Under the pieces are notes generated by a model. It ran no database searches, was not told the origin of the DNA, and was given only the letters and a program-made list of their open reading frames with translations. Positions 8,397 to 17,362 of a stretch of DNA of 64,000 nt are shown here, piece by piece (the stretch's first letter is position 1; every line of letters begins with the position of its first letter). The DNA lies in assembly GCF_013466425.1 (NCBI RefSeq), contig NZ_CP059165.1, positions 1,054,001 through 1,118,000 of the forward strand. The letters run 5' to 3'. A program made the translations under genes and the position numbers. This stretch comes from Mycobacterium vicinigordonae. GTDB lineage: Bacteria > Actinomycetota > Actinomycetes > Mycobacteriales > Mycobacteriaceae.

Positions 8397-9323
8397 ATGG
8401 GTCAGATCGACATCGCCGTCGTCGGTGTACACGTCCTCGATACGCACGTCGTCGGAGTTGACTCCATCCCCGATGGGTCCGACGGGCAGTTGGTCGAGAC
8501 GATCAAGATCTCCCCGGCGGGCACGGCGGGTGGCACCGCGGTGGTGCTCAGCCGCCTCGGGGCGAAGGTCCGTTGCTACGGCGCTGTCGGCGCCGATCCG
8601 CTCGGGGACACACTGCTTGCGCTGCTATCAGCGCAGGGCATCGACATTGATGGTTTGGTGCGCACGGTGGGCGTCCAGACCTCGGCGTCGGTGATCCCGG
8701 TGCGGCCTAACGGTGATCGGCCCGCCTGGCACTGTGTGGGCGCCAACGCCGCGCTCAGCCTCGACACCCTCGATCTCGACCAGGTGATCCGCGGATCGCA
8801 TCTGCATCTCGGCGGGCCGGAGTTCCTTGGCGGCTCCGCCGCGGCCACCCTGCTGCGGCGCGCGAAGGGTAACGGCCTCGCTACGTCCGTCGACGTCCTC
8901 GCCGCCGGTGACCCCGGCCTGCTGGCGTGGATCGCCGAAGCGCTGCCGCACACCGACTACCTGCTGCCTAACGACGAGCAAGTGTTCGGCTTCACCGGCT
9001 GCACCGACCTGGTTTCGGGTGCGCGGGTCTTGCTGGACGCCGGCGCGGGTTGCGTCGCCGTAACGCGGGGCGCCGACGGTGCACTGGTGGTCACCGGCGA
9101 CGAAACGATCGAAGTTCCCGCCTACCCGGTCGACGTCGTCGACACCACCGGCTGCGGCGACGCCTTCTCGGCCGGGTTCATCCTGGGACGTGTTCTCGGG
9201 CGGAGCCTGGCCCAGTCGGCTCGCCTCGGGTGCGCGACGGCCGCGCAGGTCGCGGGTGGACTCGGCACCGACGCCGGAACCTATGTCCTGGCCAGCGTCG
9301 AGGCACTAGCCGCGGCCAACTGA
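8397..9323 (+). CDS. PfkB-family sugar kinase (ribokinase-like)
   Basis: A 308-residue cytoplasmic kinase of the ribokinase/PfkB family. The N-terminus (IDIAVVGVHVLDTHVVGVDS) matches the substrate-binding strand; GGTAVVLSRLGAKVRCYGAVGADPLG is signature 1; the C-terminal signature DTTGCGDAFSAGFI holds the anion hole and the catalytic base Asp. It phosphorylates a sugar or sugar-like alcohol with ATP, but specificity in this family cannot be read from sequence. The start is either the GTG at 8394 or the adjacent ATG at 8397, after AAAGAAG. An AraC-type regulator follows directly and may share the transcript. Confidence 0.88.
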   Translation: MGQIDIAVVGVHVLDTHVVGVDSIPDGSDGQLVETIKISPAGTAGGTAVVLSRLGAKVRCYGAVGADPLGDTLLALLSAQGIDIDGLVRTVGVQTSASVIPVRPNGDRPAWHCVGANAALSLDTLDLDQVIRGSHLHLGGPEFLGGSAAATLLRRAKGNGLATSVDVLAAGDPGLLAWIAEALPHTDYLLPNDEQVFGFTGCTDLVSGARVLLDAGAGCVAVTRGADGALVVTGDETIEVPAYPVDVVDTTGCGDAFSAGFILGRVLGRSLAQSARLGCATAAQVAGGLGTDAGTYVLASVEALAAAN

Positions 9324-9330
9324 ATTGACG

Positions 9331-10170
9331 ATGTCTTCGTGGGAGAGCCGGCCACGATGCATGCCCGCCTACGGTCCGCTTGTTGCGAAGCGACACAAGA
9401 GCTGGCTGAATGTGATCGTGACGGCCGGGTATTTGGAATGTCGACCCGTGGCTGCGCTGGCAGACTATGTGGAATGCGGCTGGGAGCGCACGATCACCGC
9501 GGGTGACCCGCTGCGCGTGCTGCCCGACGGTTGCGTTGATCTGTTTGTCACTGCCGAGGGCGCCATCATGGTTTCCGGTCCAGCCAGCGCATATTACGAC
9601 CCAGGTGCGGGCACCGAAGGTGTGCTGATCGGCCTGCGGTTGCGCGCCGGTGCCGGGGCTGCAGTGCTGGGCCATCCGGTGAGCGAGCTAAGGGATACCC
9701 AGGTCCGGATCGACTCGGTGTTCGGTGCATCTGCATCCGGGTTGGCTGAGGATGTGCTGGCCGCCAAGGCTTTTCGGCAGCGGATCGCATTGTTGGAGGC
9801 GGTGCTGGCGCGATATTTGGTCAAGGTCGCTCCGGTAGTCGATAAATCAGTGGTGGACTCCATCGAGATGCTGCGTCTTCACCCGACCCGCTCGGTTTCG
9901 GCTGTGGCCTTCTCGGTAGGTTTGAGCGAACGGCAGCTTCGCCGTCGGTTCGACGCCGCGGTCGGCTACGGCCCCAAGCGCCTTGGCCGGATCTTCCGTT
10001 TCCAGCGGCTACTGGATTTGATCCATTCCAGTGATCACCGAATCGGGTGGGCGGGGCTGGCGATCGAGGCCGGCTATGCCGATCAGTCCCACCTGATCAA
10101 TGAATGTCTCGTGTTGGCCGGGGCAGCTCCTACCGCTCTTCCCGGTGCGGGCATTCCACCGCACACCTGA
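9331..10170 (+). CDS. AraC-family transcriptional regulator
   Basis: About 279 residues. The N-terminal region (YLECRPVAALADYVECGWERTI, LPDGCVDLFV, GLRLRAGAGAAVLG) matches the sensor domain found before AraC helix-turn-helix domains in DUF6597-type regulators. The C-terminal part (VSAVAFSVGLSERQLRRRF, AIEAGYADQSHLINE) is the double helix-turn-helix. It begins within 10 bases of the end of the sugar-kinase gene, suggesting co-transcription. The start is uncertain: ATG at 9331 has no ribosome-binding site, while ATG at 9361 has GGGAGAG about 13 bases before it and would also include the whole sensor domain. Confidence 0.85.
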   Translation: MSSWESRPRCMPAYGPLVAKRHKSWLNVIVTAGYLECRPVAALADYVECGWERTITAGDPLRVLPDGCVDLFVTAEGAIMVSGPASAYYDPGAGTEGVLIGLRLRAGAGAAVLGHPVSELRDTQVRIDSVFGASASGLAEDVLAAKAFRQRIALLEAVLARYLVKVAPVVDKSVVDSIEMLRLHPTRSVSAVAFSVGLSERQLRRRFDAAVGYGPKRLGRIFRFQRLLDLIHSSDHRIGWAGLAIEAGYADQSHLINECLVLAGAAPTALPGAGIPPHT

Positions 10171-10222
10171 GATGTCCGTTTCCTGCAATACCCGCGTCGG
10201 CGGCCGGCGCTAGCTTGGCCGT

Positions 10223-10693
10223 ATGACACGACACACACGGCGGAAACCGCCGATCCCCGATGCGAAAGCCGTTGCACTGGAATCTTTTCGGCTGATCGAG
10301 AACGGCGATGTCGAACTGGCGCAGGTAATCATCGCTCCCGACTTCATCAACCAAGAGGCCGAGGATGACCCCGAGGACGTCGAACGCCGGCAACACGGCG
10401 CGGGAGGGTTCCTAGCCACCAGCCAATGGTTGCGCAACGCCTTCTCCAACCTGCGCTTCGAGCATCAAGAAACACTCGCCGAAGGCGACACGGTCATCGC
10501 AGTGAGCACAATGACCGGCGAACATACCGGTGTATTCAACGGAATCCAACCCACCGGCAAACACATCGAACATCAACAGGTTCATATCTTCACCATCACC
10601 GACGGCCAGATCACCCACCACCGCGCCATCCGCGACGACCTGGGCCTCCTATTGCAACTCGGCTGGCGGCCGGGTGCTGCGATGTCACGCTAA
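10223..10693 (+). CDS. SnoaL-like / ester cyclase family protein
   Basis: A 156-residue cytoplasmic protein of the NTF2-like fold, closest in pattern to SnoaL-type polyketide ester cyclases: LESFRLIENGDVELAQVIIAPDFINQEA, then WLRNAFSNLRFEHQETLAEGDTVIA, TMTGEHTGVFNGIQPTGK and HIFTITDGQITHHRAIRDD. Members are cyclases, isomerases or binding proteins for small hydrophobic ligands; the role here is unknown. It stands alone, 52 bases after the AraC gene on the same strand, and is convergent with the exported protein at 10801-12180. Confidence 0.8.
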   Translation: MTRHTRRKPPIPDAKAVALESFRLIENGDVELAQVIIAPDFINQEAEDDPEDVERRQHGAGGFLATSQWLRNAFSNLRFEHQETLAEGDTVIAVSTMTGEHTGVFNGIQPTGKHIEHQQVHIFTITDGQITHHRAIRDDLGLLLQLGWRPGAAMSR

Positions 10694-10800
10694 CGGCCCG
10701 CCATCTGAAGCTTTGAGATCCGCGGCTGAGCCATCTCGTGGGCAAGACTCTGACACCGTCGGATCCACAGATACACAGCACAGTGGCAGATCCAGCGGGC

Positions 10801-12180
10801 CTAAAACCAAGGTCCGGGGTAGTGGCCGTCGGTGTCGCGGGCAAGCAGGATCTCCTTGCACTCGCCCTTCTGCTCGGGCGCGGTCTCCCCACGGCAGACC
10901 AATGTCCAGTCGGTGATCCGACCGAACGGCCGGTCCGTCCAGTTGGTTGCGACCGGATTGGTGGTGGGCAGGGCGAGCACCGAGAAGCTGCCGTCCGATT
11001 TGCTGATGTAGAGGTGGCCGCCGAAGAACGCGAGTCTGGTGATGAGCTGCTTCTTGGCATCGTCGCGGCTGACCAACAGATCCCAGTGCTGGGTGCGCAG
11101 ATTCCACACGCCATAGCCGAATTGTGAAGTGTCCGAGCCGCGCCCGTCGACGAAGAGACTACCGTCGGACAGCGTTGCGACCAGGCCTCCGCCGGAAACC
11201 CGATCGGTGTCGCCGATTTTGAGGATGGAGCGCGCGCTGAGGTCGAAAAACATGGTGGATATCACCGATGGATTCTCCGAATCCCGGCGCGTGATCTGCA
11301 CGAATCTGTCCGGCCCATCGGACAATTCGCTGTCCACGCTGACGACGTCGTTGTCCTGGAACACGGGTTCGCCGGTGGGCAGCCGCAATTCGGCGCCCAG
11401 TGCATTGCCGACCTGGGTGGTGGGTGGGGGACTGGGCTGGGTGCTGCGCTGGAAGGCGAGGACGTCCTGCCAGATCCGTCCGGGCTGCGCATCGTCCCAC
11501 AGCGTCGACAGATCGGAATTGGACAGGACCGCCGTCTTAGGTGCCACAGCGCTGCCGCGCTCGTCGGCGTAGGGGTTGAGCCATGCCACCCCGGTGGTGG
11601 TGGCGGCCAGTCGCCATTCCGTTGCCGCGGAGAGTTTGAGGTTCGCAGGTGGCTGCAATTCTCTGGTCGCCAGCGGCTGGCTCGACTTCAAGTCGACCAC
11701 AAATGCGGTGGCCTTGGCGGTCGGCGACCGCGGTCCATCGGCGGGCTTGAGCGTGGTGACCAGGTAGACGACTTTCATGTCGTTGACGTTGTTCGACAAT
11801 GCGCAAATTGCGCCGGTGACGGTTTCCCCGGCAGTGATCGCGGGGATGGCGGGCATTATCAAATCCGCCGTTTTTGGGTCGAGGACTTTGGGTCGGATGT
11901 CGTCGAGTGCGGATTTGCTGAGGGTGAAGTTGGTGGGGCAGCCGAAGTAAACCGTTCCGCCGTAGGTCTTCCAATCTTTGGCCAGCGGGCTGATGTGTGG
12001 GGGAGTCGGGGCAACCGAGTTGGCCACGGGCGTCGAAGTCGGGATTTTGGAGGTGCTGGGCCCCGCATTGGGCGGTTTCACGGTGGCCGAGGTTGCGCAG
12101 GATACGCAGGCCAGGCAGGTGATCAGCGCAACCATCGCACGCGCGCGTCTGGACGCGAACAGCCTGTTCGGCACACTCAT
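10801..12180 (-). CDS. Exported protein of unknown function (possible lipoprotein)
   Basis: A 459-residue protein with an N-terminal hydrophobic signal (RAMVALITCLACVSC) followed by a Ser/Thr/Pro-rich linker. Cys27 in CVSC could be a lipidation site, but the residue three before it is Cys instead of the usual Leu, so plain secretion or anchoring is equally possible. The mature part alternates short strands (VYLVTTLKP, SLFVDGRGS, GHLYISKSDGSFSVLAL, HWDLLVSRDD) with repeated Trp and Gly-Asp turns, which suggests a beta-propeller. GGGGGG precedes the ATG by about 6 bases. A frame of 447 codons on the same strand overlapping its start is only a shadow. Confidence 0.7.
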   Translation of the reverse strand: MSVPNRLFASRRARAMVALITCLACVSCATSATVKPPNAGPSTSKIPTSTPVANSVAPTPPHISPLAKDWKTYGGTVYFGCPTNFTLSKSALDDIRPKVLDPKTADLIMPAIPAITAGETVTGAICALSNNVNDMKVVYLVTTLKPADGPRSPTAKATAFVVDLKSSQPLATRELQPPANLKLSAATEWRLAATTTGVAWLNPYADERGSAVAPKTAVLSNSDLSTLWDDAQPGRIWQDVLAFQRSTQPSPPPTTQVGNALGAELRLPTGEPVFQDNDVVSVDSELSDGPDRFVQITRRDSENPSVISTMFFDLSARSILKIGDTDRVSGGGLVATLSDGSLFVDGRGSDTSQFGYGVWNLRTQHWDLLVSRDDAKKQLITRLAFFGGHLYISKSDGSFSVLALPTTNPVATNWTDRPFGRITDWTLVCRGETAPEQKGECKEILLARDTDGHYPGPWF

Positions 12181-12238
12181 CAGCGTTCCCCCCGCTAAGT
12201 CCTGTGTGCTCTGAGCCTAAAGGCGTCGGTCGGTTAGG

Positions 12239-12257
12239 GCGAATCGAGCAAATTCGC
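12239..12257. promoter_or_regulatory. Inverted repeat between divergent genes
   Basis: A perfect 6-base inverted repeat, GCGAAT and ATTCGC, with 7 bases between the arms, lies in the 136-base gap between the divergent exported-protein gene and the cyclase/LuxR regulator gene. Its place and dyad symmetry fit an operator, possibly for the LuxR-type regulator itself. A dyad of this length can also arise by chance. Confidence 0.35.
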
Positions 12258-12316
12258 GGATCTCGTGTCGGTGTTCTCCGAGTTTGCACGGATGTTTTGC
12301 CACTGAGGCTCCGCAC

Positions 12317-15300
12317 ATGCTGACTAGCATGAGCACAGAGACGGTGAATTGGAGCGACCTGGGCGTGAACGAGCTGCCGACCGGAACGGTAACGCTGCTG
12401 CTCGCCGACATCGAGGGCTCGACCCGACTGTGGGAGACGCAACCCGAGGAAATGGCGGCGGCCGTAGCGCGGCTGGACCGCACATTGGGTGAACTCGTGA
12501 TCGCCCACCAGGGGGTGCGCCCGATCGAACAGGGCGAGGGCGACAGCTTCGTCATCGCGTTCGGTCGCGCGGCCGACGCGGTGGCCTGTGCGCTCGACCT
12601 GCAACGCGCTCCGCTGCAGCCGATCCAGCTGCGCATCGGCATGCACACCGGCGACGTTCAGCTGCGCGACCCGACCGGTGGGGAGGCGAACTACATCGGG
12701 CCGGTCATCAACCGGACCGGACGCATGCGCGATCTGGCGCACGGCGGTCAGACTGTGCTGTCCAGCGCGACCGAGTCGATGGTCCTCGACAACCTGCCGG
12801 CTGCCGCGTGGCTTTCGGACCTGGGTACCTATCAGCTGCGCGACCTGCCTCGCCCGGAACGGGTTCTGCAACTGTGCCATCCGGATTTGAGTAACGAGTT
12901 CCCGCCGCTACGCACCCCGAAAACTGTTGCTGTGCATAATCTTCCAGCTCAGCTAACCAGCTTCGTCGGCCGTGTCGAACAGCTGGCCGACATTGCGCGC
13001 GCGATCCGGGCGAGTCGATTGGTGACGTTGACCGGTGCCGGTGGCGTAGGCAAAACTCGGTTGGCCATCGAGGTGGCCGGTGGGTTGGCCGGGGAGCTGA
13101 CGGGCGGGCTGTGGTTTGTCGACCTGGCGCCGATCGCCGATTCCGACATTGTCCCGATCGCGGCAGCGCGAGCGCTGGGACTTCCGGACCAGCCGGGTCG
13201 GTCCACCACGGACACGTTGGCGGGCTTTATCGGTGACCGTCAGATTCTGGTCGTGCTGGACAACTGCGAGCACCTGCTAGATGCAACGGCGGCGCTGGTC
13301 GGGGCGCTGTTAAGCGCCTGTGCAGGTCTTCGGTTGCTGGTGACCAGCCGCGAGCCGATCGGCGTGGCAGGTGAGGCGATTTGGCGGGTGCCGTCGCTGT
13401 CGCTGGACGACGAGGCGATCGAATTGTTCGTCGACCGGGCCCGGTTGGCCCGGCCCGAGTTTCGCCTCGCCGAGCAGCGGTCCGCGGTCGCCGACATCTG
13501 TCGCCGTCTGGACGGGATGCCGCTGGCCATCGAATTGGCGGCCGCGCGGGTGCGTGCGTTGTCCGTGGACGAGATCCGAGACAGCCTGCACGACCGTTTT
13601 CGGTTGCTGATCGGGACCACTCGCACCGCGGTGCGGCGCCAGCAGACGCTGCGGGCCTCGGTCGATTGGTCACACGCTTTGTTGACCGAATCAGAGCGGG
13701 TGTTGTTTCGGCGGTTGGCGGTGTTTGTCGGGGGCTTTGATTTGGCTGCGGTGCGCGCGGTTGCCGGGGGCAGCGACGTCGAGCGTTACCAGGTTCTCGA
13801 CCAGCTCACACTGTTGGTGGACAAGTCGCTTGTGGTCATCGAAAGCGTAAGTGGTACAACACGATATCGGATACTGGAGACGGTGCGCCAGTACGCGCTG
13901 GAGAAGCTGGGCGAGTCGAGCGAGGGCGACGATGTACGAGCCCGGCATCGCGACCATTACCTGCACGTCGCGGCGATGCTGGAACACGCAAGCGCCGACC
14001 AGCAGCAGATCGACCGGGTGGATATCGAGATCGACAATCTGCGTGCTGCTTTCGCGTGGAGCCTGGACCGAGATGACAGCGATAGTGCCTTACGATTGGC
14101 GTCCGCGCTGCTTCCACTGTGGTTGATCAGCGGACGGGTGCGCGAGGCGTTGATGGCGTGGTTCGACGCGGCGCTTGGCGAAAATGAAGGTGCCGCGGCC
14201 ACACCCGCGGTTCGCGCTCGGGCGCTTGCCGACCGGGCCTTGCTGCATACCTGGGCGATCGGGGTGGACAGCGCGACGTGGGCCGAACAGGCCGTGTCGA
14301 TGGCCCGCGAGATAGGGGACCCGGCACTACTTGCCCGTGCGCTCACCGCGTGCGGCGTAATGACCGCCTACGGCGGCCAGGACGGCCAGCAGTATTTCGA
14401 CGAGGCGATCGGTTTGGCGCGGCCCCTGGGAGACAAGTGGCTGATGGCCCAGCTGTTGGGTTGGCAAACCAATCTGGCGTTCATGAACGGCGACATTCCT
14501 GCGGTTCGCAAGCTCGGCGCCGAGGGGTGCCAGCTGGCGGAGGTCATCGGGGATCGCTTTACCCTTCGCCAGTGCCGTAACTGGCTGGGCTGGGCTCGAA
14601 TCGCCACCGGCGACCTTAGCGGCGCGATCGAGGAGTTGCGCGCCGTAGAAGCGGAGGCGGAGGCGGCCCGTGATGGCATGTGGTGGACGGTGAGCCGGCA
14701 CTACCTCGGATTGGCCTACGCGTACCGGGGCGAAGTCGAGACCGCTCGCGACACCTTCGACGCGAGCATGCCGATCCTCGCGGAGATGGGCGACCTTTGG
14801 TTGGGTAACGCCAACGGGGTGCGCGCCGTCGCCATGCTGGCGTCGGGGGATGTATTCGAGGCGGATCGGCTGAGCGAACTGTGCCGGCAGCAGCTGAACG
14901 TCAACCCCATACACCAGTGGATGCATATTTACCTGACAGCCGAAGCCGTCCTGGCTCAAGGCGATCCGGCCGGGGCGCGCCGGCGGGCCGACGAGGCGGT
15001 GGCGGTTTCTTGCGGCTGGTACCGGGCGCTGGCGTTGACGGCCCGCTCCCGCATCGCGATCGCGCAGAGCGATTCCGAACAAGCCGAGCGTGACGCACAC
15101 GAAGCGCTGTCGTCGGCCGCGGGCCTGGGTGCGTTGCTTGGAATTCCCGATATCTTCGAGCTCGTCGCGATGCTGGCTCTCGGCGGCGGACGTCACGCTG
15201 AAGCGGCCAGGCTGTTCGGTGCCGCCGATGCCCTGCGGCAACGGATGGGCTCGGTGCGGTTCAAGGTCCACGACGAAGGCTACCAACTCGCGGTCGCCCG

Positions 15301-15616
15301 GCTCCGGGAAGCGTTTGGCGACAACGAATTCGATCGGGCGTACGCCGAGGGTGCCGCGATGTCCACGGAGGAGTCTATCGGCTACGCGCAGCGGGGCCGC
15401 GGGGAGCGGCGCCGGCCGTCCAGCGGATGGGGGTCGCTGACCCCGACCGAGCGCGCCGTCGTCGGTCTGGTCAGTGAGGGGCTGCCCAACAAGGCAATAG
15501 CCGCAAAGCTTTTCATCTCGCTGCGGACGGTGGAAAGTCACCTCACCCATGTGTATACGAAACTCGGATTGTCCTCCAGGGTCCAGCTGGTGCAGGAGGT
15601 TGCACGCCACTCGTGA
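12317..15616 (+). CDS. Adenylate-cyclase-like / NB-ARC ATPase / LuxR regulator
   Basis: A very large (about 1099 residues) cytoplasmic regulator of the mycobacterial Rv0890c/Rv1358/Rv2488c type. Residues about 15-190 are a class III nucleotide cyclase domain (VTLLLADIEGSTRLWE, EQGEGDSFVIAF, IGMHTGDV, IGPVINRTGRMRDLAHGG). About 210-500 is an NB-ARC-type ATPase with P-loop GAGGVGKTRLA (about residue 240), LVVLDNCEHLLDA and LLVTSREP. About 560-1010 is an Ala-rich helical repeat (TPR-like) region. The last 60 residues are a LuxR helix-turn-helix (LTPTERAVVGLVSEGLPN, LRTVESHLTHVYTKLGL). The ATG at 12317 has GAGG 8 bases upstream; the ATG at 12329 is an alternative. The amidase follows 13 bases later. 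Confidence 0.9.
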   Translation: MLTSMSTETVNWSDLGVNELPTGTVTLLLADIEGSTRLWETQPEEMAAAVARLDRTLGELVIAHQGVRPIEQGEGDSFVIAFGRAADAVACALDLQRAPLQPIQLRIGMHTGDVQLRDPTGGEANYIGPVINRTGRMRDLAHGGQTVLSSATESMVLDNLPAAAWLSDLGTYQLRDLPRPERVLQLCHPDLSNEFPPLRTPKTVAVHNLPAQLTSFVGRVEQLADIARAIRASRLVTLTGAGGVGKTRLAIEVAGGLAGELTGGLWFVDLAPIADSDIVPIAAARALGLPDQPGRSTTDTLAGFIGDRQILVVLDNCEHLLDATAALVGALLSACAGLRLLVTSREPIGVAGEAIWRVPSLSLDDEAIELFVDRARLARPEFRLAEQRSAVADICRRLDGMPLAIELAAARVRALSVDEIRDSLHDRFRLLIGTTRTAVRRQQTLRASVDWSHALLTESERVLFRRLAVFVGGFDLAAVRAVAGGSDVERYQVLDQLTLLVDKSLVVIESVSGTTRYRILETVRQYALEKLGESSEGDDVRARHRDHYLHVAAMLEHASADQQQIDRVDIEIDNLRAAFAWSLDRDDSDSALRLASALLPLWLISGRVREALMAWFDAALGENEGAAATPAVRARALADRALLHTWAIGVDSATWAEQAVSMAREIGDPALLARALTACGVMTAYGGQDGQQYFDEAIGLARPLGDKWLMAQLLGWQTNLAFMNGDIPAVRKLGAEGCQLAEVIGDRFTLRQCRNWLGWARIATGDLSGAIEELRAVEAEAEAARDGMWWTVSRHYLGLAYAYRGEVETARDTFDASMPILAEMGDLWLGNANGVRAVAMLASGDVFEADRLSELCRQQLNVNPIHQWMHIYLTAEAVLAQGDPAGARRRADEAVAVSCGWYRALALTARSRIAIAQSDSEQAERDAHEALSSAAGLGALLGIPDIFELVAMLALGGGRHAEAARLFGAADALRQRMGSVRFKVHDEGYQLAVARLREAFGDNEFDRAYAEGAAMSTEESIGYAQRGRGERRRPSSGWGSLTPTERAVVGLVSEGLPNKAIAAKLFISLRTVESHLTHVYTKLGLSSRVQLVQEVARHS

Positions 15617-15629
15617 TAGACCGAGAGGC

Positions 15630-17072
15630 ATGAGTGGGCTTGCTGAGGAAACCCGATGGATGGACGCCACCGACCAGGCGGCGCTGATCGCCAAGAAAGA
15701 CGTGACACCCGGCGAACTGCTAGACGCCGCGATCGAACGCATCGGAAAATCCAACGGTGCGCTGAACGCCGTGGTCATCGAGTGGTTCGAACATGCCCGA
15801 GCGGTGGCCGCCGGGCCCGACCTGCCCGACGGCCCGTTCCGCGGAGTTCCGTTCCTGCTCAAGGATCTTTACACCAGCTTCGCCGGTCAGACATTATCCA
15901 ACGGCAACGTGGCACTCAAGGAGGCGGGCAAGCTCGACACCGCCGACACCACATTAGTGTCCCGGTTCAAGGCGGCCGGGCTGGTCATCGCCGGGCGAAC
16001 CAACAGTCCCGAGATGGGCAGTCTGCCCACCACTCAGCCCCTGGCGTGGGGCTCGACCCGCAATCCGTGGGGGCTGGACCGCACCCCAGGCGGCTCCAGT
16101 GGTGGTGCCGCCGCGGCGGTTGCCGTCGGAATGGTCCCGTTCGCCAACGCGTCCGACGGCGGCGGCAGCATCCGTATCCCGGCGTCGTGTTGCGGGCTGG
16201 TTGGGCTCAAGCCCAGTCAGGGCCGCATCACTGTCGGACCTGCGCGCGCCGAGTCAGGCCTCGGGGTCGAGCTGTGCGTCAGCCGCACAGTCCGCGACAC
16301 CGCAGGCCTGCTGGATGCGGTGCGCGGGCCGGGTGTAGGTGACACCGTGATCGCCCCTGCGCCGCAACGGCCGTACACCGACGAACTCGGCGCGGACCCC
16401 GGGCGGCTGCGGATCGGGCTACTCGACATCCATCCGCGCGACGGCTTCCTGCATCCTGATTGTGTGGCGGCAGTGCGCTCTGCGGCGACCATGCTGGAGG
16501 GGCTCGGGCACATCGTCGAACCGGCATGGCCGGCGGCCCTGGCTGACACGACTCTGCAGCAGAAGTTCATGGCGTTGTGGGCGACGCAACTGGCAATGGC
16601 GGCGCGCGGTTTCGGCCAAATACTCGGCCGGGCGTTGACCGCCGACGACATCGAGCCGGTGAACTGGGTGCTCATCGAGCGGGCGCAGGAGGTCAGTGCG
16701 GTCGACTACGCCGCGGCCGAGAATGCGGTGTACGCCTTCCGTCGGGCGCTGCAGCAGTGGTGGGCCGACGGTTGGGACCTGCTGCTCACTCCGACGGTCG
16801 CCGAACCTCCCTTGCTGCTCAGCGAGTTCGAGAACAACCGCGAGCACCCAACGGCGCCGATGCGCCGGGGTGGCGAATTCGCGGCATTCACACCGCCATT
16901 CAATATGAGCGGCCAGCCCGCGATCAGCCTTCCGCTGAACCGCAACGACGACGGGCTTCCTATCGGTGTTCAGCTGGCCGCCGGGTATGGACGTGAAGAC
17001 CTGCTAATTCGCGTTGCCGCGCAACTGGAATCAGCTCATCCCTGGTCCTCGTACCGGCCTTTGATTCCATGA
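15630..17072 (+). CDS. Amidase (amidase signature family)
   Basis: A 480-residue amidase. The signature stretch [14 protein letters not shown] and [22 protein letters not shown] holds the nucleophile Ser and its partner Ser; the catalytic Lys is in VPFLLKDLY. It hydrolyses a carboxylic amide or a related C-N bond; substrates in this family range from aryl amides to 6-aminohexanoate dimers and cannot be assigned here. The ATG at 15630 follows GAGAGG closely and gives the normal family length. It is 13 bases downstream of the cyclase/LuxR gene on the same strand and is probably co-transcribed with it. Confidence 0.9.
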   Translation: MSGLAEETRWMDATDQAALIAKKDVTPGELLDAAIERIGKSNGALNAVVIEWFEHARAVAAGPDLPDGPFRGVPFLLKDLYTSFAGQTLSNGNVALKEAGKLDTADTTLVSRFKAAGLVIAGRTNSPEMGSLPTTQPLAWGSTRNPWGLDRTPGGSSGGAAAAVAVGMVPFANASDGGGSIRIPASCCGLVGLKPSQGRITVGPARAESGLGVELCVSRTVRDTAGLLDAVRGPGVGDTVIAPAPQRPYTDELGADPGRLRIGLLDIHPRDGFLHPDCVAAVRSAATMLEGLGHIVEPAWPAALADTTLQQKFMALWATQLAMAARGFGQILGRALTADDIEPVNWVLIERAQEVSAVDYAAAENAVYAFRRALQQWWADGWDLLLTPTVAEPPLLLSEFENNREHPTAPMRRGGEFAAFTPPFNMSGQPAISLPLNRNDDGLPIGVQLAAGYGREDLLIRVAAQLESAHPWSSYRPLIP

Positions 17073-17285
17073 CGTTGGGCGCGAAGGGGGTTCTGCTGCG
17101 GGCGTCGGTCGGGATGGGGTTGCGGCCTTCGAGTCGATTGCCGACCGGTATGCTGCCAGTCGCCGGGCTATCCGCCTTCCGTCTTCGAGACGATCGAAGA
17201 GCTGAGCATCGACGTCGGTGTTATAGCACTGCCAGGCGCCGATAGCGCTTCGCGCGGTCAGCGCACGAATCGAAGTCATGGGCAA
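17031..17285 (-). CDS. Small hypothetical protein (doubtful)
   Basis: A possible 84-residue protein (MPMTSIRALTARSAIGAW...) overlapping the last 42 bases of the amidase gene on the other strand. The centre (DVDAQLFDRLEDGRRIARRLAAYRSAID) looks like a real amphipathic helix pair, while the C-terminal part is Pro/Arg/Ser-rich and poor. I do not recognise a family. The rest of the gap up to 17348 shows only a short duplication of the end of the LysR gene. Confidence 0.3.
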   Translation of the reverse strand: MPMTSIRALTARSAIGAWQCYNTDVDAQLFDRLEDGRRIARRLAAYRSAIDSKAATPSRPTPAAEPPSRPTSWNQRPVRGPGMS

Positions 17286-17315
17286 GGCGGGGCGGGACTA
17301 GCGGCGATTCTGGCC

Positions 17316-17362
17316 GCCATTGCGCCGCCAGCTGTCGAAGTTATTGCGCTAGCTGTCGAAGA
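17316..17362. repeat. Short duplication of the LysR gene end
   Basis: The last codons of the LysR gene and its stop lie at about 17349-17362. The bases AGCTGTCGAAG occur there and again about 22 bases further downstream of the gene (near 17330), each followed by a similar GTT- or ATGTT-type tail. This looks like a small tandem duplication at the gene end; it could also be chance. Confidence 0.3.

Noticed and set aside
11537..12880. 447-codon open frame on the minus strand across the exported-protein and cyclase genes
   Set aside because: It overlaps two well-supported genes in other frames, is full of Arg, His and Gln runs and shows no family motif; a high-GC shadow.
14327..15862. 511-codon minus-strand frame opposite the cyclase/LuxR gene
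   Set aside because: Lies opposite a gene with clear ATPase and LuxR motifs; composition is that of an antisense shadow.
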